From NCBI GenBank assembly GCA_031771865.1, contig JASISA010000040.1:744001-808000 (forward strand): 64,000 nucleotides of DNA, read 5' to 3'. Origin of the DNA: Nothophaeocryptopus gaeumannii. Lineage: Eukaryota; Ascomycota; Dothideomycetes; Mycosphaerellales; Mycosphaerellaceae. The position numbers and the translations under genes were made by a program. Below are positions 40,108 to 51,180 of this stretch, in pieces. The notes beneath the pieces were generated by a model, which worked only from the letters and a program-made list of their open reading frames with translations, was not told where the DNA came from and did no database searches. Position 1 is the first letter of the stretch; each line of letters opens with the position of its first letter.

Positions 40108-42187
40108 TTACTGACTTATGCGACCTTTTTGATCTACCAATACTAGTTCGCCGTTTACTTGCCTGCCGGCTTTTGCTAATACTGTCACCAGGACATTGCC
40201 GACGACCTTTCCGACGCCGCCGTATGTGGCTTTTGGAGGCTCGAAAGGAGTGAACGGGGACCTTACTGTCCACTTCCCATCATCCGTGACATCGACATCA
40301 GAGCCTGGGACCGATTTCCCGTCAACCCAGGCCTCGATCTCAGCGCCCTCGGAAACTGTCCCTTGCACCTGCACGTCCGTCTCACTGCTCCTTGCGGCGT
40401 GGAGGATCTCCAGCGAGGGTCGTATCGACGTTGCAGACCCCTGCGCACCGCTCGAGCGCGATTGTACTTGGTCGGATTTCAGAGCTGGTGTTACTGGCGG
40501 CGCTATCCGTCGTTTGGTCTGTTGCTCAAAGTCGTACGCGAACTTCAACAACTCGACGTCCTGACCATGTTTCCCGGCAAAGGTCAAATTTACGGGCATT
40601 TTCTTGGAGGGCATGAGGCCCATTGTTACTGATACTGTTGGGACGCCCATATGGCGGATTGCGCGGTTGCCGTTGGAGTATTTGACGCCGTTTTGGAGGG
40701 CGTGCTTGGCGCTTGAGTCGTTGGTGTCGACATCTGCTTTGCCTACATCACCTGCTGCTGGGAACACCACGACTTCCACGCCGAGGGTGTCCATCCAGTC
40801 TTCGAGATCACGTTTTCGCTGAGCTTCCAAGGCGGGTAAAGCTTCGGCTATACCGTCGATGTCCCAGATACTCTTGCCGTTTCGATCTCGGGCTAATTCG
40901 ATCAGACGTGGGTAGTTCATGAAGTTCTTGTGCTCCATGTATCGGTCTGGAATGTATCCTTCTGGACGGGGGAACATATTGTGACCATCGATGGATGCAA
41001 GGTTGGAATAGTTGGGGTCATTGTTGGAGCGGAGGAAGTCATCCCAGAGGTAGGCGACTAGCTCCCCTCGCTCTTTACTGTTCCAATCCGGTTTGAAGCC
41101 TTGCACGTTGTTGCCGGGTGGAGCTTCGTAATTGGATACGAGTGGGAGGTCGGTTTCGATGACGGTTGCTCCAAGGGCTTCGAGGTCTTTGCGAGCTCGT
41201 TCCCAGAGATCGATCACTTCTTGAGAGATGACGGTCGGTGGGGCTTGTGGATCGTGGCCACCTATGTACATCAAGGGTACAGCAACACGCTTGCCTTTCA
41301 ATGACCTTTTCGCAGACTCTTGAAGATCAAGAAACGACCTCGGCCTCTCAACGACCGAGATATCAACGAACGTCTGCTCCCTCCAAAAATCCCCTTCCTT
41401 CGTCCAATCAACCTCAGTCAAGCAACTCAAAATCGCCAACATATCCCCAGCACTCCTTGTATGCGGCACCAAGACATCACAAGTCGGATACAACGGCCAA
41501 CACCCCCTCGGCGAAATCATGCCCCTACTCGGCGTATAAGCAACCAATCCATTATTACTTGCAGGCGACCGGCCCGAAGACACAGTCTCGCTCCCAAGAC
41601 CAAAAGCCGCAAAGCTTGAAGCAGTCGACGTCGCGGATCCACTAGAAGATCCTGAAGAGAAAGCTGCCGTGAGGTAGGAGAGGTTGTAGGGTGACTCGGC
41701 CCGGCCATGCACACCACGATGCATGCCGGAAGCCATCATCGGGGGAGTGTTGGTGCGGCCTATGCATATTGCTCCTGCTTTGCGGAGTTGGGAAGCTACA
41801 AAAGAGTCCTCGTTTGCGACCACGTGTTCGAGGGCTGGGGAACCGGTGGAACATGTCATGCCTTTGTACTTCATGCTGTCTTTGAGGGTGTACGGGATGC
41901 CGTCCAGGGGACCGAGCAGTTTGCCTGCCGCTCTGCGAGCATCTGAGGCTGCTGCTTGGGAGAAGATGTCATTGTTGAGGATTGGAATTGAATTGAGACA
42001 GGGGCCTCGGGCGTCGTATGTTGCTATTCGGTGGAGGTATTTGGCTACCAATTCGACGCTGGTGATTGTGCCGGTTGAGAGGGCTTGTTGGAGGTCTGCT
42101 ATGCTGGCTTCTACTATGTTCTGCTCGCATGGATATTAGCTTTGTATACACATATCATCGATCAAATGGACAACCCACGATTGCCAT
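40108..42187 (-). CDS. Amidase signature family enzyme
   Basis: The main exon is 42113-40108; a 13-nt first exon at 42187-42175 (MAIV plus one base) joined by a 61-nt intron (donor GTTGTC, branch CTAAT, acceptor ATAG) gives the expected N-terminus MAIVVEASIADLQQALSTG and 672 residues. Without that exon there is no in-frame ATG at the 5' end, so I favour it, though the donor is weak. The Ser-cisSer-Lys triad of the family is present: Lys82 in GIPYTLKDS, Ser160 in SSGSSSGS and Ser184 in ETVSSGRSPAS, although the usual glycines around the nucleophile are replaced. After the amidase fold (to about 570) there is an unusual extension of about 100 residues, beta-rich and charged. The substrate is unknown; relatives hydrolyse small amides. 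It is divergent from the class II aldolase-family gene. Confidence 0.85.
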
Positions 42188-42641
42188 TGTGGACCTGAAG
42201 TCACAGATCCTAGCAGACACTCGGACCACTTGACTTTGTTAGGTGAATACAGCAGACCTGATCGAAAAACTACCTCTGCTGAGCTATTGTATGTAGCAAC
42301 TCTCGGATTGACCTTCTTCATTGGTCTGACGTACCACAACGTTATTCTACTGCTCAAACATGCAGAAAGAGCATGGAGCTCTGCCTTGGCCGACCTCGCC
42401 GGCCTTGGCCAAGACAGCTGGTGAACCGGCCCGGCCGACCCGGCCAACAAAGCAAATCAATGATAACACAATCCTGCTTCCGCCTTACATGCCCCAAGTC
42501 TGTTCAATCGTCTTCCGTGGAGGATCGAGAACATACGTCCTGTAACGTTGGAGAGAGCAAAATAAAAAGCCCGTATCGAGTGGATTCACGCTTCAGAAGA
42601 CCATCTACACCCCTCTTCTTCGCCACATATCCAAATTCAAC
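42188..42641. promoter_or_regulatory. Divergent promoter region, amidase / class II aldolase-family gene
   Basis: 454 bp between two divergent start codons, so both promoters lie here. An AAATAAAAAG stretch at about 42560-42570 could serve as a TATA-like element for the plus-strand gene, about 75 bp before its ATG. This is weak evidence. Confidence 0.4.
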
Positions 42642-43562
42642 ATGGCTCCCTCAGCGATAACAACTACCGAGACTGACGTCCCCCCAATCAAGATCAAGGC
42701 CCTCTCTTCAACCCAGCAAAACGAGAATGGTGCCCAAAACGTCAACAAGACAAAGACTCCCCTCGAAATGATCTCCCAAGGAACCTCCCTCCCTGGAATC
42801 CCCCAATTCGTCTCTTTCCACGAACACCGCCAATGGATGCTCGAACACATGGCCATAGCCTTCCGCGTCTTCGCACGCAAAGGCTACTGCGAAGGCATGT
42901 CCGGCCACATTTCCGTGCGAGACCCCGAAAACCCGCACACCTTCTGGACAAACCCGCTCGGCCGTCATTTCGGTATGCTTAAAGCAAGCGATATGATTCT
43001 AGTAGATGATGAAGGGAAAGCGATAGGGGGGAACATGTCCCGACCCGCGAATGCGGCAGGTTTTCTGATTCATTCAGCCGTGCATAAGGCGAGGCCGGAT
43101 GTAATTGCGGCTTGTCATACACACTCACCGGCGGGGAAGGCATGGAGTACATTTGCGAAGCCTTTGGAGATGTTGAATCAGGATGTGGCGTATTTTTATG
43201 GAGAGGCGCAGGCTGTTTATAAGGAGTTTGGAGGAGTAGTTTTCACGGAAGAGGAAGGGAAGAGGCTGGCGAATGCGTTAGGGCCAAATGGGAAGGGAAT
43301 GATTTTGAGGAATCATGGGTTGTTGACTGTGGGTGGGACGGTTGATGAGGCGGCATATCTGTACACGTTGATGGAGAGGAGTTGTGAGGTGCAGTTGATG
43401 GTGGAGGCTGCTGCTGCGAATGGAGTGCCGAAGGTGTACGTTCCAGAAGAGAGCGCGAAGTACACATATGAGATGGCGAGTGACCCGGAGGCGCTGTACT
43501 GGGAGTTTCAGCCGGACTTGGACTTCGAGGTGGAGGCGTGTGGAGGAGCGCACGCGAAGTGA
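42642..43562 (+). CDS. Class II aldolase/adducin domain protein
   Basis: A single exon of 306 residues (start AACATGGC). The fold is that of zinc-dependent class II aldolases and epimerases such as L-fuculose-1-phosphate aldolase. Landmarks are EGMSGHISVRDP at 84-95, the zinc ligands His159 and His161 in CHTHSPAG, and His225 in LRNHGLLTVGGTVDEAAYL. The acidic residue expected near FYGEAQ (Glu188) is present. Fungal members of this type are usually of unknown substrate and are often found near secondary or sugar metabolism genes; here it is paired divergently with an amidase, which suggests but does not prove a joint catabolic task. The first 45 residues are a disordered extension. Confidence 0.92.
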   Translation: MAPSAITTTETDVPPIKIKALSSTQQNENGAQNVNKTKTPLEMISQGTSLPGIPQFVSFHEHRQWMLEHMAIAFRVFARKGYCEGMSGHISVRDPENPHTFWTNPLGRHFGMLKASDMILVDDEGKAIGGNMSRPANAAGFLIHSAVHKARPDVIAACHTHSPAGKAWSTFAKPLEMLNQDVAYFYGEAQAVYKEFGGVVFTEEEGKRLANALGPNGKGMILRNHGLLTVGGTVDEAAYLYTLMERSCEVQLMVEAAAANGVPKVYVPEESAKYTYEMASDPEALYWEFQPDLDFEVEACGGAHAK

Positions 43563-43746
43563 GAAAGAGCCAAATGGTGTTGATTTGAAGGTCGCAGAGA
43601 GTTTTGGCGTTTGCGCTTCCATTCCCAGACGAGCAGATTCTCGCTATGATGCTATGAGATCGACTGTGGCGACGCAGAAGTATTCGAAGGACGCCTTGCA
43701 GATGCAGGAGGAAGGTTTCGAGGCCTGATAGCGTCCCAGAGCCTTC

Positions 43747-44294
43747 CTAGGTTGTCTTCACCTTATCGAAGTTCAGCAGCTCCCAGATACCACCGTTCAT
43801 TCCGAGGCTCCACTTGACGAACTGCAGAAATGTTAGCATAAAGTACCAGAATGGAAGAGATTGTTACTCACAAGTCCCATCTTGGCGCTTAGCGCCTCGA
43901 TACTCGAGATAGTGGTGTTGTTAATGCGGCGCAGGGTAGAGAGCTTCCTCTGATCGCTGTCCTCATGTTAGCGTGAACTCTCGGCATGGAAGACAGTGAC
44001 TTACCACTCGAGCTCCAGATGCTTTCTCAGCTCCTTCTTTTCTGGCGAGAGCCACCAGGCCTGGCGGTCGGCTTCGAGTGAGTCGAGTTGAGAGTTGAGC
44101 ATGCGGAAGATATCGACGAGGGCGTCCAGGCTGGGCTTGGCAGGCGCCTTCGTCTTCTTCTTCTCGACCTCGTACTTCGCCCACTCCTCGTGCGCCGTAT
44201 CAACGAGAAAATTGAGATCGTCTTTTTGCTTCTCGGCTGGCGTCGGCCACCGGTCGCGGGCGGCGATCTCTTTCATCGCGCAGAGTTGACACAT
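43747..44294 (-). CDS. Small hypothetical protein, three exons
   Basis: Exons are 44294-44005, 43956-43872 and 43821-43747 on the minus strand, with introns of 48 and 50 nt, both with good donors (GTAAGT, GTGAGT) and CTAAC or similar branch points, giving 149 residues. I do not recognise the family. The protein starts MCQLCAMKEIAARDRWP with a CxxC pair, continues as a charged helical region (EEWAKYEVEKKKTKAP, DIFRMLNSQLDSLEADRQAWWL), and ends FVKWSLGMNGGIWELLNFDKVKTT. It is not a typical secreted or membrane protein. An upstream in-frame ATG at 44357 is possible but gives a less natural N-terminus. The phase-consistent introns and clean frame make a real gene likely. Confidence 0.72.
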
Positions 44295-44605
44295 TTTGAC
44301 TGCCGACTGTGCGGTTTTTGGTAGGTTCGAGTGCGATGTTCTGGTGATGAGAAGCACGTTCTTGTGTGTCGTATCTGTGAGGATGTTGAAGTGTGTTTGA
44401 TGAGATGAGGGTCGAGGATGAAAGTCGTGAGGATTATGAGCAAGTCAGGAACAGCGCATTCCTTCACTGAGGACAGTAAATACATGTGTGGGGCTGCATG
44501 TGATAAGATCTGCGAGTGCCTGAAACTCTAAAGCGGGTAGTTGCCTTCGGCTAAATCTAACGTATCCAGAATGGGGAGGAACAGATAACAAAGACCACCT
44601 GCAGC
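44295..44605. other. Gap between hypothetical gene and R3H gene
   Basis: This 311-bp stretch holds the promoter of the 149-aa gene and the 3' UTR of the R3H gene. Nothing else was seen. Confidence 0.4.
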
Positions 44606-45641
44606 TTACACTACCGTCCACAACGGCCGGGGCATCTCTGCTTTCGACAAGCTCGGTCGTCGCGTCGCGGGATCGATCTTCAAGCCGATGTACGCTTCTC
44701 GCCGTGCAGGATCTCCCGTGGTGATGGAGTACGTCTTGAGTCCATACTTGAACCACATCAGCATACCAAGGTGCACAGAAGAAAAGAGAACTCACGTAGA
44801 TCGCGATCGAGTGGACGAGATACCGTCCGAAGGCCGCCCCATGGTCGCTGACAAGCCCCTGGAAGATGAGCTTATCCTTCTCCAGGTGCTTCTCCTCTTT
44901 CTCCTTCCTACGCTCGTCGCTCATGGCGCCATTGCGTCCAACGAAGACAATCTCTTCATCGGAGCTGTCCGGATCCACGAGGCCTTCATCCTCGAGCTCT
45001 CGCTGCTTCTCTTCCCACTGTCGGACGAAGCCGCGAACTTCCTCCTCCAGATCCTGCAGAAGCCCTTTCGCGCCGCGAGACTTCTTTAGCTTGGCACGAA
45101 GCTCTTGGGCGACCTTCGCAGCTGCGGCCTCTTCCTCGCTAGCCGGCTGCTTGGCAGCCTGTTCGCGCTTCTGCCGTTCTGAAGACTTTCGAGCATACTC
45201 CGCATCCCAGAGAGGTGCTAGAAAGTACGGCACCTGCTGCACGGGATGAGTAGGCTGGACTGACCAGTCGCTCGGTAGCGGCGGTTCGGCGTGCGGGTTG
45301 TTCAGCAATCTGTCGTTCTCCCAACGCCGGCGCTGGCGACTGCCTTCTTTGCCCTTAAGCAGGGCCTCACGACGCTTCTGACTGTCTCTTCGGATTGGCG
45401 TGCGGCGCTTGTAGACGGTGTGAACGGCTTCGGGCTTTGGCCGTGGCGGATCTTCGCGAAGTGCTTGCTCGTCGAGCGGAATGTCGATCGTGACTGAGGT
45501 GCCGCGCACTTGACGAGGAGAGGGAGAGGACAGAGAAGTCGCAGCAAGCGCATCAGCTGCCTGATCAACTGCCCATGCCTCCACGCGTTCAGTGGATGTG
45601 GCTGGTGGCGGAACACTATGGTAATCTGGACCGATCGCCAT
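44606..45641 (-). CDS. R3H domain protein with R3H-associated N-terminal domain
   Basis: Exons are 45641-44796 and 44746-44606, with a 49-nt intron (GTGAGT, branch CTGAT, TCAAG), giving 328 residues. The R3H-associated N-terminal domain covers about residues 75-155 (VYKRRTPIRRDSQKRREALLKG, RRRWENDRLLNNP, PYFLAPLWDAEYA). A long charged coiled-coil linker follows (about 155-250). The R3H domain lies at about 250-305, with the defining R-x3-H in GRYLVHSIAIYYGLKTYS rebuilt exactly across the splice junction. R3H domains bind single-stranded nucleic acid, so a role in RNA or DNA binding is likely; the specific function is unknown. It ends with a conserved-looking EMPRPLWTVV tail. Confidence 0.9.
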
Positions 45642-46831
45642 GTCGTCGCGATCTGATGGCGCGAGGCACTGAAGTGATGCAAGGAAATACGAAAGATGCG
45701 ACTATAACAGACGCCTTGAACCGCAAGAAACGAAGGTGAGATGAATATGTACAATCACGAGATCAGGTCAGGAACACATCGCGATAACGGGCGAGGGGAG
45801 TCAGATCCATATCGTGTCTCCCTCGGTTCCTTTCATTGGACAATCTACCTCCGCCATCAAATGCGTCATCAATTTCCGACCGAGCCTACTAGACCTCAGC
45901 ACGACTTCAACACGACCGGACGCGACAAGTCGTTCCTGGCTCTCAGTATCACCAGGATATGAAAACGCGAACCATCATGCTATCCGTTGCGGCTGCCAAA
46001 GGACATTGACGCTTCAAGGCACGGATGCGATAATAATTATGAATGAAGCGCCTCTCGTGCGTTATCGCGACGTGCTTCAGGCAGAAGGCCAGAAGCGAAA
46101 TGGGCATCGTCTTCTTATGACCGCATCGTATTCGAGTCACGAAGAGTCATAGCCTCGATAGCGTGACCAAAGGGCATGCCATTCTGCTATCCTTTTGGAC
46201 TGTGGAGCGGCAACGGCATTTCGTCCAAGGCACTCTCCGTTTTCGAAATCGAAACGGACAATGATGCCGCGAAGGTCGTACAATGATTCTGCAACAACTG
46301 AGTGCATCAATCAGCTTCATGCCGACTTCGAGGCCATGAAATGATTGACAGGACATACTGCCGGATTTGGGCAACAGCTGGTGCAGGCAGGGTAGAGACC
46401 GGAGACATTCTGGCAGCTCTGACCCTCTCAACTGTTTGGCTGTAGGCCATGCCGAGCATGTCGGACGCCGAAGGAACAAGCGAGCGGCAGCATGGTTGGC
46501 CCTTTCATGATACTGCACCCTTCAAAGGAACGACCACGTTACGAAGCAGTCGTTGCCTGTCGCTCACGGTCGACTTGCGTACTCTTTGCGGTCGTGGCGT
46601 ATGGCCAATCTGCAAGTCGTGACTATCACCGCCTGAGTGCTTGCTAATCCACGTTGTGCGTTCTTTGTCCGCTCCAAATCCCAATTGGGCAAGCTCGCAC
46701 GCAACACTGAAGGATATATAGCGCACGTCGATGAATAGGTAAGTCTTTATACAATCAACAGTGCTCCGTCTCCTCTCAAGTCAACATCAAACGGACTCTC
46801 CATCGGAGTTACAAGCCCAAATTCATTCACA
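45642..46831. other. 1.2-kb intergenic region
   Basis: Between the divergent R3H and SDR genes. Short frames on both strands have no recognisable domain. A TATA-like element near the SDR gene is listed separately. Confidence 0.4.
46711..46720 (+). promoter_or_regulatory. Candidate TATA box of the SDR gene
   Basis: The sequence AGGATATATA lies 112 bp before the SDR start codon, followed by a CA-rich leader with TCAACA and CATCAA tracts. Position and sequence fit a core promoter; there is no other evidence. Confidence 0.35.
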
Positions 46832-47704
46832 ATGGGGTTCCTCGAAGAGCTTCCTCGCCCAGTCAAGACCTACCACTCCCAACTCTACGACCGTCTTTCT
46901 CTTGAGAGAATCGGCTTCAATGGCGCAGGCAAGACCGTGCTCATCACCGGAGGCGCAGCCGGCGTCGGTCTAGCCATCTCCAAGGCATTCGTCGGAGCGG
47001 GTGTATCAAAACTCATCATAGTCTCCCGCTCAGCAGGCCCTCAGGAAAAGGCCAAGAAAGAACTGGCTTCCATCTCCTCGGCCACCAAAGTCGAAACCCA
47101 CCAGGCTTCCTTGACAGATACAGCCAAGGTAGAGGAGATCATCAAGAATTCCGGTCCAGTCGACATCCTTGTCCTGAACGCAGCCGTTTCTCACCCGCAT
47201 ACAAATGCTCTCGATGTCTCTCTAGAGTCGTTAGATGAGACCTTCAACATCAATGTCATCGGCAACTACAAAGTGACCTTGTCCTACTTACGTTCCGCAA
47301 CACCCGTCTCAGGCTCCAAAACCATCATCAACGTCTCCTCAGCCTCAGCTCACCTCTATATTCCTGGCCAATTCGGCTACGGCCCCTCCAAAGCCGCCTT
47401 CTCCAAACTCGTTACGCACTTGGCCGATGAATTCACCCCATCAACAAATGGGGTGAGGATCTTGACATTCCACCCAGGAGCTTTCAAGACCGATGCTGCC
47501 GTGGCTGCGGGATTCACGGACGATAGCTTCGATTGGGAGGATATCAGAGTCGCGGGACATTTTGCGGTTTGGTTGGCGACTGATGAGGCGGACTTCTTGC
47601 ATGGGAGATTTACGTGGGCGGAGTGGGATGTTGATGAGTTGATTGCTTTGAAGGAGAGGATTGAGAAGGATCCAGATTACCTGAAGCTCTCGCTGAAGTT
47701 CTAG
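46832..47704 (+). CDS. Short-chain dehydrogenase/reductase (SDR)
   Basis: A single exon of 290 residues (start CACAATGG). This is a classical SDR with a Rossmann fold: the cofactor motif TGGAAGVG at 39-46, LVLNAAVS at about 113-120, the structural Asn at about 142 in NINVIGNY, and the catalytic Ser near 169-172 with Tyr183 and Lys187 in YGPSK. The basic residue in SRS after beta-strand 2 (about 65-67) favours NADP(H). The substrate cannot be told from the sequence; fungal relatives sit in diverse secondary metabolism or detoxification roles. The first 30 residues are an N-terminal extension without signal features. Confidence 0.93.
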   Translation: MGFLEELPRPVKTYHSQLYDRLSLERIGFNGAGKTVLITGGAAGVGLAISKAFVGAGVSKLIIVSRSAGPQEKAKKELASISSATKVETHQASLTDTAKVEEIIKNSGPVDILVLNAAVSHPHTNALDVSLESLDETFNINVIGNYKVTLSYLRSATPVSGSKTIINVSSASAHLYIPGQFGYGPSKAAFSKLVTHLADEFTPSTNGVRILTFHPGAFKTDAAVAAGFTDDSFDWEDIRVAGHFAVWLATDEADFLHGRFTWAEWDVDELIALKERIEKDPDYLKLSLKF

Positions 47705-49991
47705 TTGTTCGGAGGGCAGAATGGTCTATCGTGTCAGACGAGCAGTAGACTGTGTCTCCCGTGTAGCCAGTATTGTCCGCGATGCTATTGTTCGTTTCCT
47801 TATCTTTCTATGACCAACCTCATTGTAAGAGGTACGACCTGCAGTATGTTCGCTGGCCGGATCCTTGCCGACGGTGGAGCGGAGATGGTCAGGCGTCGTT
47901 GGGATGAGCGTCGTCCTGGAGATTCGTGCGTTCGCTCCTCCCGTCTTTCATCATTGGGGCTGTTTCGTCACATTTGCGGTTGAACTTGTCGTCGAATCCT
48001 CCGTGAATGTCAAAGTCTCGTGTTAATCGATGTTCCTCGTGTGCATGCCCTACTACAAGGTTGTATGGGGTGAGGTCGCCGTCTGAACCGAAAGAACCGA
48101 CTGTTGTGAACTGTTTCGCCTCGTTGTTTGAAGAAGCCACTCGTGGTTTTCTCATACCTTGAACGCTTCTAGTGCCGCTCGACGTTTCAACGCTCTTCGC
48201 AGCGTCCCACTTTCACTCGTGAGCAAGGGATGAGGCTTACCTTGAACGATTCAAGTCGTTCCAGTTGTCTCATCAGGTTCGTCTGGCAACGTCGAAGAGC
48301 ATCTGTGCGTATGGATATCATGCGCCCAGTGGTACGTCCACCGTCCGCTGTGGCGCTCTGCTCATCGCTTTCACCATCTCCTTCATAGAAGGGTACTAGA
48401 CGTTGCGCTCATGGTGGTACCCTCCAAGTAGGGTTGACATTTCGTCGAGGCCGAGGTAGACGGATACGCTTCAACCTGCTCAGAGATCGTCTCCAGGTCT
48501 GACGGTGCCCTGAATATCCCTGAGGTCGGTCGACAAGGGTGCTGAGAATATGCATATTGTCGGACGCCAGGACCCGGACAACTCCTTTTGAACAACCTCG
48601 TGGGTCCTATCTCGGCTTTATCGAATACAGGCAGGCGAGAGTCCACAGCTTCGTCTCCTCGCGGCATTCTCGCCATCTCCTATCATCGGCCCTCGATCAA
48701 AGTCCAGTCGTGATGATCCGCGGTCATGCTGAACCTCGGGAGCGCATCGTCTTATGGCCTCAGTCGGACCGGATCGGGAAGATCGGGTGCTGCCAGCTGT
48801 TCCTTGCCTCCGTGGATGCGAGCAAGCCAGTGTCGAGAGATGAACATGCGCCGTGAGGGGGAGGAGGAAGAGGGATGTTGATGTGAGGGGAAGATCGAAG
48901 GGCCACGAGGGAACTTATGTGCGCGCTGATGCCGGCGATGCGCTCCGTCGCACCTGCTGTCGGCGGCAGTGTTGTCCTCTTGGTTAAACCTTCTGTCGAC
49001 ACATGACCGTCGGGTCATGCAAGACACAGGCCATCGACTCCACATGCCTGGCTCCCCGGCATATCGTCACCAATGACCAAGCAGACGCGGCGCGCGGAGG
49101 CCCTCAACCTAAGGTAGGTCCCTGCAGGAACCGTTGACAAGCGCAGACACTTTCTTCAGACTTGCGTGGACCCCTGGACAGTCAGGTCAACATCATGGCC
49201 TCCACGGCTTGAAGTCGCAACAACGATGCTTCGTAGAGTGTCTTGATATCGGCGAATGCGATGATGGGAATGCTTACCCTCGGCAGTGGAGATCGAATAC
49301 TTCAGTCAATGAGACAAACGCCATTAAAGTTTTAATCTACCAATTGTCGATGAACCAGACTGTCGGGTCCAGTGGAACGGCAACGAATGTGGTTAGATGT
49401 GAGTCCAATGCGAGAAAGAAGCTTAAGGTAACTTCATCTCCCTTCTGTTCATCCTCCCTTCCAGCGCACTTCTGCACCGATCCCCTCTGCGATATTTTCC
49501 TACTCCTTGGCCGAAATGTAGGTCCCCACTGGAGCCCGAAGAAGAGATGGAAGAGCAGGGCACGGCCTGAGCCGGCATCAGTCTGTTGCTGGATCACAGA
49601 GAAGCAGTGCATGCCAGTGCAGGAGCGTAGAGTGCGCTCTACGCCCACTGCTATGGCCAATTCATAAGTGTGGGTCGATCCTCAAACATCAACGAAGGCG
49701 GTGATACTCGTCTTCAGCTCTCTCGATCGCGAGCCACACGCTGCTTGCCCCTTGGTCGAACGTCGACTCTTTACCAGAAACACCCCATCCGCGACTCGAA
49801 GATCTGAAGCGCAAGCCTGAAATTCGTGAGTCGAAACAAGCAGGCGAGCATTGAAGCCGACCTAGCCGCTCCAGACAACAGTGGTCGCTGCTTCACAATG
49901 TGAACAGCACAGGAAGCTCTCGCAGCGCTAAGCCAGTTCATTGAGACCGACGAGACGATCTACGGCCGTACGCGACGAAGCTGCTACCGTG
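47705..49991. other. 2.3-kb region with a coding-like island
   Basis: No complete gene was found. On the minus strand at about 48243-48410 a frame reads EGDGESDEQSATADGG and MRQLERLESFK and ends at a good donor (GTAAGC); at 47889-48153 another frame reads KPRVASSNNEAKQF and PYNLVVGHAHEEHR. They could not be joined in one frame, so this is either a decayed gene or one with a structure I could not solve. The rest has no recognisable content. Confidence 0.4.
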
Positions 49992-51180
49992 TCAGCAATG
50001 ATCAGATCCAGAGGACCGCCCCTCTGAATACGAGCAAACATACACATTGAGGTAGAGTTTCAATTCTGGCCGTTCGAGCTCTTGCTGGGCTCCAGAGATC
50101 AAAGCTCGGTATTGATCTGGAGACATTCCGGACACGTGCAGAAAGGGATAAAGCGACACGTCTTTTATCATCTCTGTGATCAACTCGAGCGCTTCTTTAC
50201 CAACAGCTCTGCGGCCTGTCTTCAAATCAGACATTCTGGTCGAACGATGAAGCTTGGACACGTACCACTCTCCCAGGTACCGATTGGAAGCACAAGCCTC
50301 TGATGATTCACGTCCTTAAACCCGGCATCTGTCATCAAGCGGCCGAGGATCGAGCCCACGCGGATATCTTTACCCATTGTTGTCATGGAAGCTTGGTACC
50401 ATTCATACCATCTTTGGAGGCATGGGGCCTCTGAGCCTCGTCCACTTGATGATTGGAATAAGGGATGGAATTCCACCATCTGGAGCCATCCACCGGGCTT
50501 CAGTAACGCATGCAGCTCCCTTACAAAGCCAGGCCATCGATTGGTGTTGATACCGTCATTCAGCAAACGGCTGTTGATGAAATCTTGGGTCTCGCGTTGC
50601 AGATGTCCTTCGCTTGTGTCTTGCCTAAAAGGTGCATTCAGATTCCACCTCCTCTTCACAAACTCCTCGATTCCGGAGTCATCTTCGCTATCGTCCCCGT
50701 CTTCGTCGTCGGTATTGCCGTCCCCGGTGTAGATGTCGATTCCGGTGACCTAAGAGAAGCTCAGCACATCACAAACACTGGTACTCCCTGATGGGATCTA
50801 TTCTTCGAGCAGAAGCAACCCACGTCGGCATTCGGGAAATACTTGAGCACCGTGTCAACCCAGGCCCCTTTCCCGTATCCACAGTCTAGCACGTCAAGAC
50901 CATCCAGGCCCCGTTCAATCATGGCGGGAGGTATGACCAGCCCTGCGAGTCCGCCTCCAAGGAGATGCTGGAGTATATCGTTCACGACATCGTATCTTTG
51001 CTCCTCTTGCTACGGTATCCTGTCAGCTCAGGACAGCTCACTCCGGAGTCGAAACCCGGACCAGACACTCACTTCATCGACTGGCACGCAATGGATCAAA
51101 TGCTGCAACGCAAACTGCGGATAGTTGCGACCTGCAAAGGCCTGCAGGGCATTGTTCTGCGGCTGGGGAACGGCGGTCAT
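49992..51180 (-). CDS. SAM-dependent methyltransferase, four exons
   Basis: Exons are 51180-51073, 51009-50824, 50749-50266 and 50215-49992 on the minus strand; introns of 63, 74 and 50 nt keep the frame and give 333 residues. Branch points CTGAC and CTGAT are seen in the first and third introns. The joins make VPVDEQEEQRYDVV, FPNADVTGIDIYTGDG and GTWESGRRAVGKEAL. Motif I of class I methyltransferases is at about 76-86 (LDCGYGKGAW), the acidic ribose-binding residue at about 102 (GIDI), and the post-motif region LHALLKPGGWLQMVEF is typical. The overall type is the fungal family of secondary-metabolism or velvet-associated methyltransferases such as LaeA-like and TAM-domain proteins; the substrate is unknown. 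It stands alone in a gene-poor region with no biosynthetic genes in view. Confidence 0.88.
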
